Part shown: piece after piece, positions 45,916 to 58,063 of the stretch | Layout of the letters: each line of letters starts with the position of its first letter | How positions within the stretch are numbered: position 1 is the first letter of the stretch | Notes under the pieces: generated by a model | Database searches by the model: none | Seen by the model: only the letters and a program-made list of their open reading frames with translations | Told to the model about the DNA's origin: nothing | Origin: Deinococcus arcticus | Lineage (GTDB): Bacteria; Deinococcota; Deinococci; Deinococcales; Deinococcaceae | NCBI RefSeq assembly: GCF_003028415.1 | Contig: NZ_PYSV01000003.1 | Location: forward strand, 124,001 to 188,000 | Direction of reading: 5' to 3' | Length of the DNA: 64,000 nucleotides | Program-made: the position numbers and the translations under genes

Positions 45916-46677
45916 ATGAATATCCTGACCCTTGTTCGCCAAGTTCCTGACGCCGAAGCGCGCGTGAAGATCAACCAGCAGACCGTGGACCTGGACGGCA
46001 CCACGCTGGTGGTGGACGGCATGGACGAATACGGCGTGGAAGAGGCGCTGCGTCTGCGCGAGAGTGGCGCGGGCGTGGAACAGATCATCGCGCTGGCCAT
46101 TGGGCCCAAGCGCAACGAGGACGCCCTGCGCACAGCCCTGGCCATGGGTGTGGACCGCGCCATTCACGTGGAAACGGATGAGCACTTTGACGCCGTGACC
46201 CTGAGCAAGGTGGTGGCCCAGGTGGCCCAGAGCGAGAACGTGGGCCTGATCCTGGTGGGCGGCCAGGAAGCCGACTGGGACTCTCAGGCCCTGGGCGCCG
46301 CCAGCGCCGAGCGCCTGAGCTGGCCGCAGCTGACCTGGACCAACGAACTGAAGCTGGACGGCGACACCCTGACCGGCCGCCACGACGTGGACGACGGCAA
46401 CGAGAGCTTCCGCGTGACGCTGCCCGCTGTGGTCACCACCCAGCAGGGGCTGAATGAGCCGCGTTACCCCACGCTGCCCAACATCATGAAGGCCAAGAAA
46501 AAGGAACTGCGCAAGGACGACGCAGCGGCCTACGGCCTGCAGGCGCGCGTGCGCACCGTGGGCGCCGAGATCCAGACCCGCGCCCGGCGTAACACCATGA
46601 TTGACGGCAAGGACCCCCAGGCCGCCGCCGCCCAGCTGCTGGAACTGCTGCGCAGCGAAGCCAAGGTGCTGGCCTGA
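45916..46677 (+). CDS. etfB: Electron transfer flavoprotein subunit beta
   Basis: EtfB with EtfA passes electrons from acyl-CoA and related dehydrogenases to the quinone pool. The 253-residue length is normal. The sequence has [19 protein letters not shown] at the start, [14 protein letters not shown], a nucleotide-binding region [18 protein letters not shown], and [20 protein letters not shown], the ETF-beta signature area. GGAGG is 5 nt upstream of the ATG. etfA follows after 85 bp, forming one operon that ends in a strong terminator. Confidence 0.95.
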   Translation: MNILTLVRQVPDAEARVKINQQTVDLDGTTLVVDGMDEYGVEEALRLRESGAGVEQIIALAIGPKRNEDALRTALAMGVDRAIHVETDEHFDAVTLSKVVAQVAQSENVGLILVGGQEADWDSQALGAASAERLSWPQLTWTNELKLDGDTLTGRHDVDDGNESFRVTLPAVVTTQQGLNEPRYPTLPNIMKAKKKELRKDDAAAYGLQARVRTVGAEIQTRARRNTMIDGKDPQAAAAQLLELLRSEAKVLA

Positions 46678-46762
46678 ACAGGCCCGGGGCCCTGGCTTTC
46701 AACGCCCCGCCCTCCTTGACTTCTCGACCCTTTGACTCTTTGACGGAACCGGAGGTTCCCAG

Positions 46763-47713
46763 ATGATCCTGATTGTTGCTGAACACACCGCCGGCAAGCT
46801 GGGCAAGGCCACCCTGGAAATGGTGAGCGCCGCCCGCGACTCGGGCCGCGAGGGCCCCATCACGGTGCTGGTGCTGGGCCAGAATGTCGCCAGCGTGGCC
46901 ACCGAGGCCGCCGCCGTGGCCGACCAAGTGCTGGTCGCTGATCTGCCGGGGCTGGCCACCTACAACGCCGAAACCTGGGCCGCCGCTGCTGCCCAGATTG
47001 CGCAGGAAGGCGAGGCGCACACCATCATCATGGGCGGCAGCCGATCTGGCCGGGAATACGCGCCCCGCGTGGCCGTGAAACTGGACGCGCCCTACCTGGA
47101 AGACGTGACCAGCCTCAAGGGGAACGGCGCTGCCCTGCAGGGTCAGCGCTACACCTACCTGGCCCGCGTGACCGAAACCGTGGAGGCCGAGGGCCCCGTG
47201 GTGGTCGTGACGGTCAAGCCCGGTTCGTTTGCCGCTGCAGCCCCCGCCGGTGCGGCGGGCGAGCAGTACGACGTGGAGCTGAACCTGCCCGCCCCCCGCG
47301 TGGAGATCACCGGCAAGAGCGTGGAAAAGAGCAGCCGCGTGGCCCTGGCAGAAGCCGACCTGATCGTGACTGGCGGGCGCGGCGTGGGCAGCCCCGAGAA
47401 CTTCACGAAGTACGTGGAGGGCCTGGCCGACGCCCTGGGCGCTGGCGTGGGCGCCACACGCGCCGTGGTGGACGCTGGCTGGCGCCCCTACGCCGAGCAG
47501 GTGGGCCAGACCGGCAAGACCGTGCAGCCCGGCGCCTACATTGCCCTGGGGGTCAGCGGCGCCGTGCAGCACCTCAGCGGCATGGGCAAGAGCAAGAACA
47601 TCATCGCCATCAACAAGGACGCCGAGGCGCCCATTTTCAAGGTGGCCGACTACGGCATTGTGGGCGACATCAACGAGATCGTGCCCGCGCTGATCGAGGC
47701 CAGCAAGAAGTAA
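46763..47713 (+). CDS. etfA: Electron transfer flavoprotein subunit alpha
   Basis: The 316-residue alpha subunit has the N-terminal domain (residues 1-185) and the FAD-binding C-terminal domain with [31 protein letters not shown] and [16 protein letters not shown], the family signature. GGAGG is 8 nt before the ATG. It functions as a heterodimer with EtfB in the cytoplasm; the partner dehydrogenase is not encoded here. Confidence 0.95.
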   Translation: MILIVAEHTAGKLGKATLEMVSAARDSGREGPITVLVLGQNVASVATEAAAVADQVLVADLPGLATYNAETWAAAAAQIAQEGEAHTIIMGGSRSGREYAPRVAVKLDAPYLEDVTSLKGNGAALQGQRYTYLARVTETVEAEGPVVVVTVKPGSFAAAAPAGAAGEQYDVELNLPAPRVEITGKSVEKSSRVALAEADLIVTGGRGVGSPENFTKYVEGLADALGAGVGATRAVVDAGWRPYAEQVGQTGKTVQPGAYIALGVSGAVQHLSGMGKSKNIIAINKDAEAPIFKVADYGIVGDINEIVPALIEASKK

Positions 47714-47732
47714 AGCGGGGTTTCCGTTGTGA

Positions 47733-47778
47733 GAGGTGGGCTGTGGGGAGAACCCGGCAGCCCACCTCCTCTTTTTTC
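47733..47778 (+). terminator. Terminator of etfBA
   Basis: GAGGTGGGCTG pairs with CAGCCCACCTC over 11 bp and is followed by CTCTTTTTTC. Confidence 0.9.
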
Positions 47779-47931
47779 ACCGCCCCCGGCGCCCTGCCTC
47801 CGGTCTCCTCTGTCCTTTCACGCTGCGCTGCTCCATTGCCTTTCCTACAACCCGCAGCCCACCCCCCCACCCCCATTAAGCGAGTCTTGGCAAAGCTGCA
47901 TGCCTGCCCGGCCCGCGCCTGACACTGGGGC

Positions 47932-48687
47932 ATGAGCGACTCTTCCTCTCCCCCTGGGGTCATCGTGACCGGCGCGGCGCGGGGAATTGGCCGCGCCATT
48001 GCCGAGCTGTATGTGGAGCGCGGCTGGCGCGTGCTGAGCGTGGACCTGACGCCCTCGGCCCCCCTGCGCGGTGGGCGGCGGGTGAAGGCCGACATCAGCA
48101 CGCCGGCCGGCCGGGAGCGCATTGTGCGCGCCGCGCGGGAACTGGGGCAGGTGAGTGTGCTGGTGAACAACGCCGCCTACCAGGGGGCCCCGGGCAGCGT
48201 GCTGGAGGTCAGCGAACGCGGCTGGGCGCGCACCCTGAACGTGAACCTGACTGCCCCGCTGCTGCTGACGCGCGCCGTGGCCGAACTGCTGCCGCGCGGC
48301 GGCGCCGTGGTGAACGTGGCCAGTGTGCAGGGCCTGTTTGCCGAGCAGAACAACGCGGCCTACAACGCCAGCAAGGGCGGCCTGATCAACCTGACGCGCG
48401 CCATGGCCCTGGACCTCGCGCCGCACGGCCTGCGGGTGAACGCAGTGGCCCCCGGCGCCATCAGCACCGAGGCCGTGCTGCAGAGCATTCAGGAAAGCCC
48501 CGACCCCGCCCAGACCCGCCGCGACTACGAGGACCTGCACGCCCTGCGCCGCCTGGGCACCCCGCGCGAGGTGGCCCAGACGGTGTATTTCCTGGGCAGC
48601 GACGAGGCCAGCTTTGTCACGGGCGCGGTGCTGACGGTGGACGGCGGCATGACAGCGAGTTTCATGATGGCGGGGCGGCCGGTGTGA
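47932..48687 (+). CDS. Short-chain dehydrogenase/reductase
   Basis: The 251-residue classical SDR has the cofactor motif [11 protein letters not shown] (residues 12-22), NNAAYQG near 84, the catalytic Ser in VNVASVQG and YNASK near 144-148. The C-terminal [20 protein letters not shown] is typical. An Asp after strand 2 (LSVDLT) suggests NAD preference. The substrate is unknown. A GACACT box lies 5 nt before the ATG. Confidence 0.9.
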   Translation: MSDSSSPPGVIVTGAARGIGRAIAELYVERGWRVLSVDLTPSAPLRGGRRVKADISTPAGRERIVRAARELGQVSVLVNNAAYQGAPGSVLEVSERGWARTLNVNLTAPLLLTRAVAELLPRGGAVVNVASVQGLFAEQNNAAYNASKGGLINLTRAMALDLAPHGLRVNAVAPGAISTEAVLQSIQESPDPAQTRRDYEDLHALRRLGTPREVAQTVYFLGSDEASFVTGAVLTVDGGMTASFMMAGRPV

Positions 48688-48693
48688 AGGGGG

Positions 48694-48832
48694 CCATGGG
48701 CTCTGGGCCATGAGCCATGAGGAAGAACAGAGAAGAGAACACAGAGGGGGCAGGCGCCGTTGACGCCTGCCCCCTCTGTTCCCTCTGGCCCAGAGCCCAT
48801 GGCTCATGGCTCATGGCTCATGGCTCATGGCC
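48694..48832. repeat. Nested inverted repeat with CATGGCT heptamer array
   Basis: Outer 16-bp arms (CCATGGGCTCTGGGCC at 48694-48709 and its complement at 48787-48802) surround an inner 15-bp terminator stem. The right side carries five tandem heptamers CATGGCT (last unit CATGGCC) at 48798-48832, and the left side carries two in the complementary sense. It lies between convergent genes. Confidence 0.8.
48742..48785. terminator. Terminator between the SDR gene and dsbB
   Basis: CAGAGGGGGCAGGCG pairs with CGCCTGCCCCCTCTG over 15 bp with a 7-nt loop, followed by TTCCCTCT. Confidence 0.8.
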
Positions 48833-48839
48833 TCTTGCC

Positions 48840-49280
48840 TTACAGCCCCTTCGGCTCCCGTTTCCAGCTCAGCAGCGCAATGATCAGCGCGAACGCGATC
48901 ATGCTCAGGACCGGGATGGTCAGCACCGTGTTCAGGGGCGAGCCCAGGCCCCACACCGGCCAGGGGGTGCCGCAGGACGCAGCGGGATTGATGGTGCAGG
49001 CCAGGGGGGCCCGCACCACACCCCACGTTTCCAGGTTCTGGTACAGGGCGATCAGCAGCCCAATCCCGGCCAGCGGCAGCACGTAGCGGCGCACCCGCAG
49101 GTCAGCGCCCAGCGCTGCCACGCCCAGAACAATGGCCAGCGGGTACATGAAAATGCGCTGGAACCAGCACAGGATGCAGGGATTGAACTGCCGCACCTCG
49201 CTGAAATACAGGCTGCCCAGGGTGGCCGCCAGGGACACCACCCAGGCCAGATACAAGCGGTTGTCAGGGGTCAGGCGCAT
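48840..49280 (-). CDS. dsbB: Disulfide bond formation protein, DsbB/BdbC family
   Basis: The 146-residue membrane protein has four membrane helices. The quinone-linked CxxC is in [11 protein letters not shown] near residue 35, and the second pair in [15 protein letters not shown] (about 94 and 102) passes electrons from DsbA. It reoxidises the thiol oxidase encoded directly upstream, and one base separates the two coding regions. The start follows the DsbA stop; an earlier frame start would overlap it. Confidence 0.92.
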   Translation of the reverse strand: MRLTPDNRLYLAWVVSLAATLGSLYFSEVRQFNPCILCWFQRIFMYPLAIVLGVAALGADLRVRRYVLPLAGIGLLIALYQNLETWGVVRAPLACTINPAASCGTPWPVWGLGSPLNTVLTIPVLSMIAFALIIALLSWKREPKGL

Positions 49281-49281
49281 C

Positions 49282-49992
49282 TCAGTTGCTGGCGGCGTCA
49301 ATGGCGCGGCTGATGTCCTCGAAGGCGTAGCTGCCCACCTTGCCGTCGGCGGTCATCACCTGCTGGCCATTCACAAACACCGTGGGGGTGGCGTTCACCC
49401 GGGCGCTGCTGACCTGCTGCTCGTCGGCGTCCACGCGAGCGGCGGTGGCGTCGGTGTCCAGGCAGGTGGCGAACCTGGCGCCGTCCAGCCCTTCGACATT
49501 GGCAGCCAGATCCTTCAGGCGGGTCTTGGTGGCCCACACCTGGCCCTCGTCGCCCTGGGCGCGGAACATGATGGTCTTGAAGCTGGCAAAGGCGTCGTTG
49601 CCGCCCTGGTCATACACGCACTTGGCCGCCTGGGCCGCGAACTTGCTGTCGTCGCTGGGCAGGCCGCGCGTATCGGCCAGGAAGGGCCAGATCAGGCTGT
49701 ACTGTTTGATTTTGCCGGTGTCCACGTACTTCTCTTTCAGCTGCGGGGCCACGGTTTCTTCAAAGGTCTTGCAGACCGGGCATTTGAAGTCTTCCACCAC
49801 CACCACGTTCACGGGCGCGCTGTCCTGGCCAATGTAAGCCTGTCCGGCCAGATCAAAGTTGCCCCTGAGCGCGCCGCCAGCGGCAGGCTTGCCCTGCACC
49901 GCAAACACCGCCAGCGCTATCAGCACGGCGGCCACAAGGGTGCCCACGACAAGGAACGTGCGGTTCTGGTTGTTGCCCTGCAATCTGGTCAT
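49282..49992 (-). CDS. DsbA/BdbD-family thiol-disulfide oxidoreductase, membrane-anchored
   Basis: The 236-residue protein has an N-terminal signal anchor ([21 protein letters not shown]) and a thioredoxin-fold domain with the active site [10 protein letters not shown] near residue 71 and the cis-Pro loop [10 protein letters not shown] near 204. It introduces disulfides into exported proteins and is paired with DsbB downstream. A TAGACT box lies 6 nt before the ATG. Two further cysteines (AKCVYD and ATCLDT) are present in the helical insertion. Confidence 0.93.
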   Translation of the reverse strand: MTRLQGNNQNRTFLVVGTLVAAVLIALAVFAVQGKPAAGGALRGNFDLAGQAYIGQDSAPVNVVVVEDFKCPVCKTFEETVAPQLKEKYVDTGKIKQYSLIWPFLADTRGLPSDDSKFAAQAAKCVYDQGGNDAFASFKTIMFRAQGDEGQVWATKTRLKDLAANVEGLDGARFATCLDTDATAARVDADEQQVSSARVNATPTVFVNGQQVMTADGKVGSYAFEDISRAIDAASN

Positions 49993-49998
49993 GGCGCG

Positions 49999-50004
49999 AG
50001 TCTA
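49999..50004 (-). promoter_or_regulatory. -10 box for the dsbA-dsbB operon
   Basis: TAGACT lies 6 nt before the ATG at 49992. Confidence 0.5.
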
Positions 50005-50085
50005 CCGGTTGCCCCCGGCCCCCACGTGCCCACACTGCGCCGCCGCCTGGCGTACAGGCGGCGGCGCGGCCAGAGGCGGGGGCCT

Positions 50086-50777
50086 TTACCCAGGCAGGGG
50101 CACCGGGTGGCGGCGCCGCGCCCGCACCCGCAGCACCCAGTCCACCGTCTGCCGCACGGCGCTCACCAGCAGGCCCAGCCCCAGGGCCACCAGGGCCGTA
50201 CGCTGAAACTCCACCCGCGCCGGCAGCGTCAGTTCGGGGTCCAGGCGGGTGCCCAGGCGCGCGGCCACCAGCAGGGTGCCGGCGAACAACACCCCCGCAA
50301 ACGGCAGCACGAACAGCCCCCCCGAGTGCTTGAGCAGCAGCAGCCCCCCCAGTGCACCCCCCACCAGCGGCAGAATCACCGACCACTGTTCGGGCGGAGT
50401 GACCGGGCTGAGATAGCCCAGGGCGCCCAGGGCCAGCCCCCCGTAGCCGTACCAGCCGCCAAACTCATCGGCCACGATGGTCAGCAGCACCCAGGCGAAC
50501 AGCCGGGTGGTCCACTCGCCCGGGGTCCACATGAAGTAAGCCAGCAACCCCAGCACCAGCACGCCGCCCAGCAAGTGAATCAGGGCGTGGGTGGTGCCGC
50601 GCGTGGGCCCCTGGGGCTGGGCGGGGGCCAGCTCAGGCGCGGTAGGGGCGGGCGCCGGAGTCCCAGTTTCCGGCGCGGGGCGGCCCAGGGACCGGCTGGC
50701 AGGGGGACCGGCGGCCGGGCGGCCCCCCGCCTCGGCGTGGGGGGTGGGGGCGTCGGTCTGGGGGTCGGGCGGAACGG

Positions 50778-50781
<4 letters not shown>
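50086..50781 (-). CDS. Membrane protein of unknown function
   Basis: The 231-residue protein has a Pro/Ala-rich cytoplasmic N-terminus of about 65 residues and then five or six membrane helices ([20 protein letters not shown] and others), ending in an Arg-rich tail. No family was recognised. Its ATG overlaps the uvrA stop (ATGA), so it is translationally coupled to uvrA; a link to DNA repair is not implied by the sequence. Confidence 0.7.
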
Positions 50782-53873
<3,092 letters not shown>

Positions 53874-53927
53874 GGCCTTGTCTCCTTGAATTGTGCGGCC
53901 AGGACAGCATGGCGGGGCCGCTGTGAG

Positions 53928-53944
53928 TTCTGCTGCGTGCGTAA
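53928..53944 (-). promoter_or_regulatory. Candidate radiation/desiccation response motif upstream of uvrA
   Basis: On the uvrA strand the 17-bp TTACGCACGCAGCAGAA matches 8 of 10 half-site positions of the known Deinococcus RDRM (TTATG-N7-CATAA), the DdrO repressor site, and lies 55 bp upstream of the start. The match is degenerate. Confidence 0.4.
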
Positions 53945-54102
53945 GGCATGGCCCCCGCTTCTGAAACGAGACAGTCTAGCAGGTCATGGCAGGAGGGAGA
54001 TAGGGCAGGGTGAGAGGGCGGGAGAGAGGCGGGAAATGAACACGGTGGTCCCGGGAGGAACAGGTTTTTCCCCTTCCTTGAGGGGGAAGGCTGGAAGGGA
54101 GT
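53945..54102. other. Intergenic region upstream of uvrA
   Basis: This stretch continues the uvrA upstream region with purine-rich sequence (GGGAGAGAGGCGGGAAATG) and no recognisable gene; it may contain further promoter elements. Confidence 0.35.
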
Positions 54103-54262
54103 GAGACGGACTGCCGTCTGTCACGCCCACACTTCGGAACAGAACCGGATGGCTCACGCCACGCCCGGAGGGACGTTTCTCTCCTGCTCGCACTGCGAAG
54201 CCGCTCTCCGAGTCTGCTCGAATTGAATCGTTGCGGCAAACGATTCAGTCGGAGTCCGGATG
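54103..54262 (-). repeat. Short palindromic repeat, subfamily R2, copy 2
   Basis: On the minus strand it starts CGGACTCCGACTGAATC, carries CAGTGCGAGCAGGAGA, CCGGGCGTGG, ATCCGGTTCTGTTCCG and TGTGGGCGTGACAGACGG, and ends CCGTCTC, matching the copy at 1230-1366 block by block. It contains an extra hairpin (GAATCGTTTGCCGCAACGATTC). Confidence 0.65.
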
Positions 54263-54397
54263 AGCGGGAAAGCCGCTCGGCTTCCCCCTCTGCTCCGCAG
54301 CTCTTCAAGCCACCCCAGCCCTCTGTACGGCGCAGCTCTCCGAGTCCCGCGAGGGCAGAGGGAGCAGGCAGGCCATCTTGAGAAACACAGCCACCTC
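54263..54397. other. Intergenic region between the R2 and R3 repeats
   Basis: It contains CTCTGCTCCGCAGCTCTTC-type low-complexity sequence similar in flavour to the stretch after R2 copy 1, perhaps a remnant of the same insertion type. No gene was seen. Confidence 0.35.
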
Positions 54398-54525
54398 TAA
54401 GTACGTTGCACCTCACGTTACGACTTTGCAGGAGAGCACCGCAAAGTCTCCACTCCCGGTGCAACGTCCTTTTTTCGAGACTCGCTCCGCTCGGTTGATC
54501 TAAAGATCAACAGCGAGCTACTTAA
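54398..54525. repeat. R3 128-bp structured repeat, copy 2
   Basis: It matches the copy at 37151-37278 at all but two positions (GTCC for GTAC in the right arm of the long stem, and GAGACT for GATACT after the T-run). It carries the same TAAGTA/TACTTA ends, nested stems, TTTTTT tract and GTTGATC-TAAA-GATCAAC hairpin. Confidence 0.85.
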
Positions 54526-54560
54526 GTCGCAAAGAGCACTCACGGCTTCACTCGTCTGCT

Positions 54561-55523
54561 CTACGGCAGCGTCAGCACCCGTACGTTCCCATCCCTGGCG
54601 CTCAGGTAATTAAGCAGCTTGCCATTGGGACTCACGTTCCAGTCGCTCTGGCGCACCTGATCGCCCAGGTCGCCCAGGGTGGCCCAGGCGCCCGTCTGCA
54701 CGGTGTATTGCCGCAGCACATGCGGGCCGCCAGTGGTGCTCAGCGGAATCAGCAGCAGGCGCCCTCCGTCCCGCCAGCGGTAGGAACCGTAGTCGTTCAG
54801 TTCTCGTGGGGTGCCGCCCCCCGTCGCCTGAACCCACAGGCCGTTGCGGGCCGCCGAATCGAAGGCGATGGTGTAGGCCACGAAGCGGCCGTCCGGGCTG
54901 ACCGTTACGGCGCGCACACTCAGGGCCTGCCGCAGCACCCGGCGCGCGCCGCTGCGGATGTCCAGCGTGAATAGCTCACGGTCACGGGCCTGGGGGGTGG
55001 TTTTGCCGCTCATCAGCAGCGTGGTGTCATTCAGCCAGGCGCTCACACCGCCGCCATACACGGTGGCCACCTGCCGGGGCGCCCCAAACACGTCGGCCAC
55101 GAACACCCGCGAGGCGCGGCGGTCAAAATTGCCGCTGGTGTCGCTTCGCGTATACGCCACGCGCGTTTCGGCCCGGTTCCAGGTCACGTCCGCCCCGCGC
55201 GTGGGCAGGGTGAACCGGCGGCCATCGGCCAGGCGTTCCAGGGTGGTGGCGTCGCCCCCCCCGGGCCGCACCGCCCACTTCAGGGCCGGCGAGAAGAAGG
55301 CCACGCTGGAAAAGCGCTGGGTCACCGGGCCGCCGCCCGCGCCCACCTGATAGATCGCGGTGCGCCCGCGCGTCGGGGGGCCGTCCAGAAACAGCAGGGC
55401 GCGTGAATCGGGGGTCCAGACCACCCCGGGGCAGCATTCGCCACTCAGGACCGCGCGGGAGGGCAGGGTGGCCGCCAGGGCTGGGGCCATCAGCAGGGCA
55501 GCCAGAGACAGGGCCCGCTTCAC
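54561..55523 (-). CDS. Beta-propeller (WD40/PD40-like, TolB-type) secreted protein
   Basis: The 320-residue protein has a signal peptide (RALSLAALLMAPALAATLP) and repeated propeller-blade words such as VVWTPDSRALLFLDG, VTVSPDGRFVAYTI, YRWRDGGRLLLIPL and WNVSPNGKLLNYL, as in TolB and PD40 proteins. It probably acts outside the cytoplasm in protein interactions. No enzymatic residues are evident. The GTG start overlaps the stop of the upstream M23 peptidase gene (GTGA), so the two are coupled. Confidence 0.78.
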   Translation of the reverse strand: MKRALSLAALLMAPALAATLPSRAVLSGECCPGVVWTPDSRALLFLDGPPTRGRTAIYQVGAGGGPVTQRFSSVAFFSPALKWAVRPGGGDATTLERLADGRRFTLPTRGADVTWNRAETRVAYTRSDTSGNFDRRASRVFVADVFGAPRQVATVYGGGVSAWLNDTTLLMSGKTTPQARDRELFTLDIRSGARRVLRQALSVRAVTVSPDGRFVAYTIAFDSAARNGLWVQATGGGTPRELNDYGSYRWRDGGRLLLIPLSTTGGPHVLRQYTVQTGAWATLGDLGDQVRQSDWNVSPNGKLLNYLSARDGNVRVLTLP

Positions 55524-56236
55524 CGCGCCCCCCCAGGCGCGGGCGGCCAGGGATTGCGGAACTCGTTGAGCAGGGCGCCGCCCCGCAGGGCCGGAGGCTG
55601 GCTGTCCGGCGACTGCCACTTTCTGGGCTGGGTCAGGTCGTACTGATAGCCGCGCCCAAACGAGCCAGCCAGCGCCAGGGTGCTCCAGTCGGCGGCAATA
55701 TAGGGCAGCGGGTTAAAAAAGCGCTGGTGCGAGCGGTCGCGCAGTTCCAGGTGCAGGTGCGGCGCGCTGACACAGGTGCCCTGCGAGTCGCCGCTCTCCC
55801 CCACCACCTGACCGCGCTTCACCTGTTGCCCCACGCGCAGCTTGGAGCGGACCCGCAGGTGCCCGTACAGGCTCGACAGGTTGCCCGCATGGTTGATCAC
55901 GAGGTTGTGCGGCGGGCTGCCGTGGGGCCCGTCCACCTCGGCCACCACGCCGTCGCCAATGGCCAGCACGGGCGTGCCACACGGCGCACTGAAATCCAGC
56001 CCCGCATGAATGCCCTGCAGGTTGCCGTAGGTGCTGCGGCGCTGGCGGTAGGCCCCGGTGGTGTTGCCGTACCCCTGCCCCAGCAGCCAGGTATCGGGGC
56101 CCGGCGGCCCGCCGAACGGCAGGCCAAACTGCGCCCGGGGCGGGGCCACAGCGCTCAGGGGCAGGGGCGCGGCGTAATGGGCCAGGGCCACGCCCAGCAG
56201 GGCCAGGGGCAGCGCAATCAGGCGGCGGGGCAGCAT
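55520..56236 (-). CDS. M23-family peptidase (LytM domain)
   Basis: The 238-residue protein has an N-terminal signal or anchor (LIALPLALLGVALAHYA) and an M23 domain. The zinc ligands are present: HAGLDFSAPCGTPV (His and Asp near residues 82-86) and HLHLELRD near 180, with SSLYGHLRV between. Such enzymes cut peptidoglycan cross-links or peptides in the envelope. Two cysteines (APCGTP and GTCVSAP) could form a disulfide. It is followed by the coupled beta-propeller gene and diverges from the flavoprotein signalling gene. Confidence 0.9.
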   Translation of the reverse strand: MLPRRLIALPLALLGVALAHYAAPLPLSAVAPPRAQFGLPFGGPPGPDTWLLGQGYGNTTGAYRQRRSTYGNLQGIHAGLDFSAPCGTPVLAIGDGVVAEVDGPHGSPPHNLVINHAGNLSSLYGHLRVRSKLRVGQQVKRGQVVGESGDSQGTCVSAPHLHLELRDRSHQRFFNPLPYIAADWSTLALAGSFGRGYQYDLTQPRKWQSPDSQPPALRGGALLNEFRNPWPPAPGGAR

Positions 56237-56389
56237 AGCCGATGCTGCCGCGTTTGGGGGCTGCCGGACGTAGGCACGCGCACCATCTGCCAGCGCCCAG
56301 CCACCCCGGCACCTTGACCCAGTCTTGAGGCTTTGGCCCGGCCTGCGCTCCAGCGGCCGGGGCCGCTGCCCCCGGCCGCCGCCGGAGCG

Positions 56390-56395
56390 TAGGCT
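56390..56395 (+). promoter_or_regulatory. -10 box for the flavoprotein-kinase operon
   Basis: TAGGCT lies 9 nt before the ATG at 56405. Confidence 0.4.
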
Positions 56396-56404
56396 GGGAC
56401 CACC

Positions 56405-58063
56405 ATGCCCAGGCCCGTGCTGCTGACTGTTGACGATGACCCCCAGGTGCTGCGGGCCGTGGAACGCGACCTGCGCGCCCACTACCGCCAGGACTACCGC
56501 GTGCTGCGCGCGGCTTCGGGGCCCGAGGCGCTGGAGACCCTGCAGGAACTGGCCACGCGGGGCGTACCGGTGGCCCTGATTCTCTCGGACCACCGCATGC
56601 CGGAGATGGACGGAGTGGCATTCCTGACCGCCTCACTGGCCCTGCACCCGTCGGCCCGGCGCGTGCTGCTCACCGCCTACGCCGATACCGACGCGGCCAT
56701 CGGCGCCATCAACCAGGCGGGGGTGGACCGCTACCTGCTCAAGCCCTGGGACCCACCCGAAGAGCGGCTGTACCCGGTGCTGGACGAGTTGCTGGCCGAG
56801 TGGCACAGCCATTACCGCCCGGCCTTTGAAGGGGTGCGGGTGCTGGGCAGCCGCTGGTCGCCCCGCGCCTACGAACTGCGCGAGTTTCTGGCGCGCAATC
56901 ATGTGCCTTACCTGTGGCTGGACGTGGAAGGTAGCGACCCCGATGTGGCCCGCCTGCAGGCCACCCCGGAAGCCGGGCAGGGGCTGCCCCTGGTGGAACT
57001 GCCGGACGGCACCCGCCTCTCAGCCCCCACCCCGGCCGAGCTCACCGAGCACGTGGGCCTGCACACCCGCGCCGAGCAGGACTTTTATGACCTGCTGATC
57101 GTGGGGGGTGGCCCGGCCGGGCTGGCAGCGGCCGTGTACGGGGCTTCCGAGGGCCTGCGCACGCTGCTGGTGGAGCGGGAAGCACCCGGCGGTCAGGCGG
57201 GGCTGAGTTCACGCATCGAGAACTATCTGGGCTTTTCCACGGGGATCTCCGGCAGCCGGCTGGCGCAGGAAGCGGTCACGCAGGCCAAACGCTTTGGCGT
57301 GGAAATCGTGACCCAGGCTGTCACCGCCCTGCGCGCGGCGGGGTCCTACCGGGTGCTGGACCTCGCAGACGGCTCCAGCGTAAGCGGCCACGCGGTGATC
57401 CTGGCCACCGGGGTGCAGTGGCGCGCGCTGGACGTGCCGGGGCTCGCCGCGCTGCAGGGCGCGGGGGTGTACTACGGGGCGGGCACCACCGAGGCCCTGG
57501 CCTGCAAGGACGAAACCGTGTACATCGTGGGCGGGGCCAATTCGGCGGGGCAGGCGGCCATGAACTTCTCGCGCTACGCACGCGAGGTGGTGCTGCTGGT
57601 GCGCGGCGGGTCACTGGCGGCCAGCATGTCGCAGTACCTCATTGAACAGATTGAGCAGACCCCCAATATCCGCGTGGAGCTGAACACCAGCGTGGTGGGC
57701 GTGCAGGGCCAGGAGCGGCTGGAGGCCATCGAGGTGCACTGCTCGGCCACCGGGCAGACCCAGACGCTGGACGCCAACTCGCTGTTTCTCTTTATTGGCG
57801 CGGTGCCGGGGACCGAGTGGCTGGCCGGCACCCTGGAACGGGACCCACAGGGCTTCGTGCTGTCCGGACCAGACCTGATGCGCGGCGGCAAGCGCCCCAG
57901 GGGCTGGCCGCTGGACCGCGACCCGGGGCTGCTGGAAACCAGCCTGCCGGGCGTGTTTGCCGTGGGCGACGTGCGCCGGGGCTCGGTCAAGCGCGTGGCC
58001 TCCGGGGTGGGCGAGGGCTCGGTGGCCATCTCGTTCGTGCATCAGTATCTGGCGCGCGTATGA
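56405..58063 (+). CDS. Response regulator fused to a thioredoxin-reductase-like flavoprotein
   Basis: The 552-residue protein has three parts. Residues 1-130 are a CheY-like receiver (TVDDDPQ at 9-14, phospho-acceptor in LILSDHRMPEMDG near 62, LLTAYAD, LLKPWD). Residues 138-222 resemble a glutaredoxin/thioredoxin domain (GSRWSPRAYELREFLARN) but lack its cysteines. Residues 228-552 match thioredoxin reductase: FAD motif LIVGGGPAGLAAAVYGASEG, pyridine-nucleotide motif YIVGGANSAGQAA, and GVFAVGDVR. The usual CxxC between the two motifs is replaced by YYGAGTTEA, so this is not a normal disulfide reductase. Its stop overlaps the next kinase gene (ATGA). It is probably a phosphorylation-controlled FAD/NAD(P)H enzyme or sensor; the electron acceptor is unknown. 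Confidence 0.85.
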   Translation: MPRPVLLTVDDDPQVLRAVERDLRAHYRQDYRVLRAASGPEALETLQELATRGVPVALILSDHRMPEMDGVAFLTASLALHPSARRVLLTAYADTDAAIGAINQAGVDRYLLKPWDPPEERLYPVLDELLAEWHSHYRPAFEGVRVLGSRWSPRAYELREFLARNHVPYLWLDVEGSDPDVARLQATPEAGQGLPLVELPDGTRLSAPTPAELTEHVGLHTRAEQDFYDLLIVGGGPAGLAAAVYGASEGLRTLLVEREAPGGQAGLSSRIENYLGFSTGISGSRLAQEAVTQAKRFGVEIVTQAVTALRAAGSYRVLDLADGSSVSGHAVILATGVQWRALDVPGLAALQGAGVYYGAGTTEALACKDETVYIVGGANSAGQAAMNFSRYAREVVLLVRGGSLAASMSQYLIEQIEQTPNIRVELNTSVVGVQGQERLEAIEVHCSATGQTQTLDANSLFLFIGAVPGTEWLAGTLERDPQGFVLSGPDLMRGGKRPRGWPLDRDPGLLETSLPGVFAVGDVRRGSVKRVASGVGEGSVAISFVHQYLARV

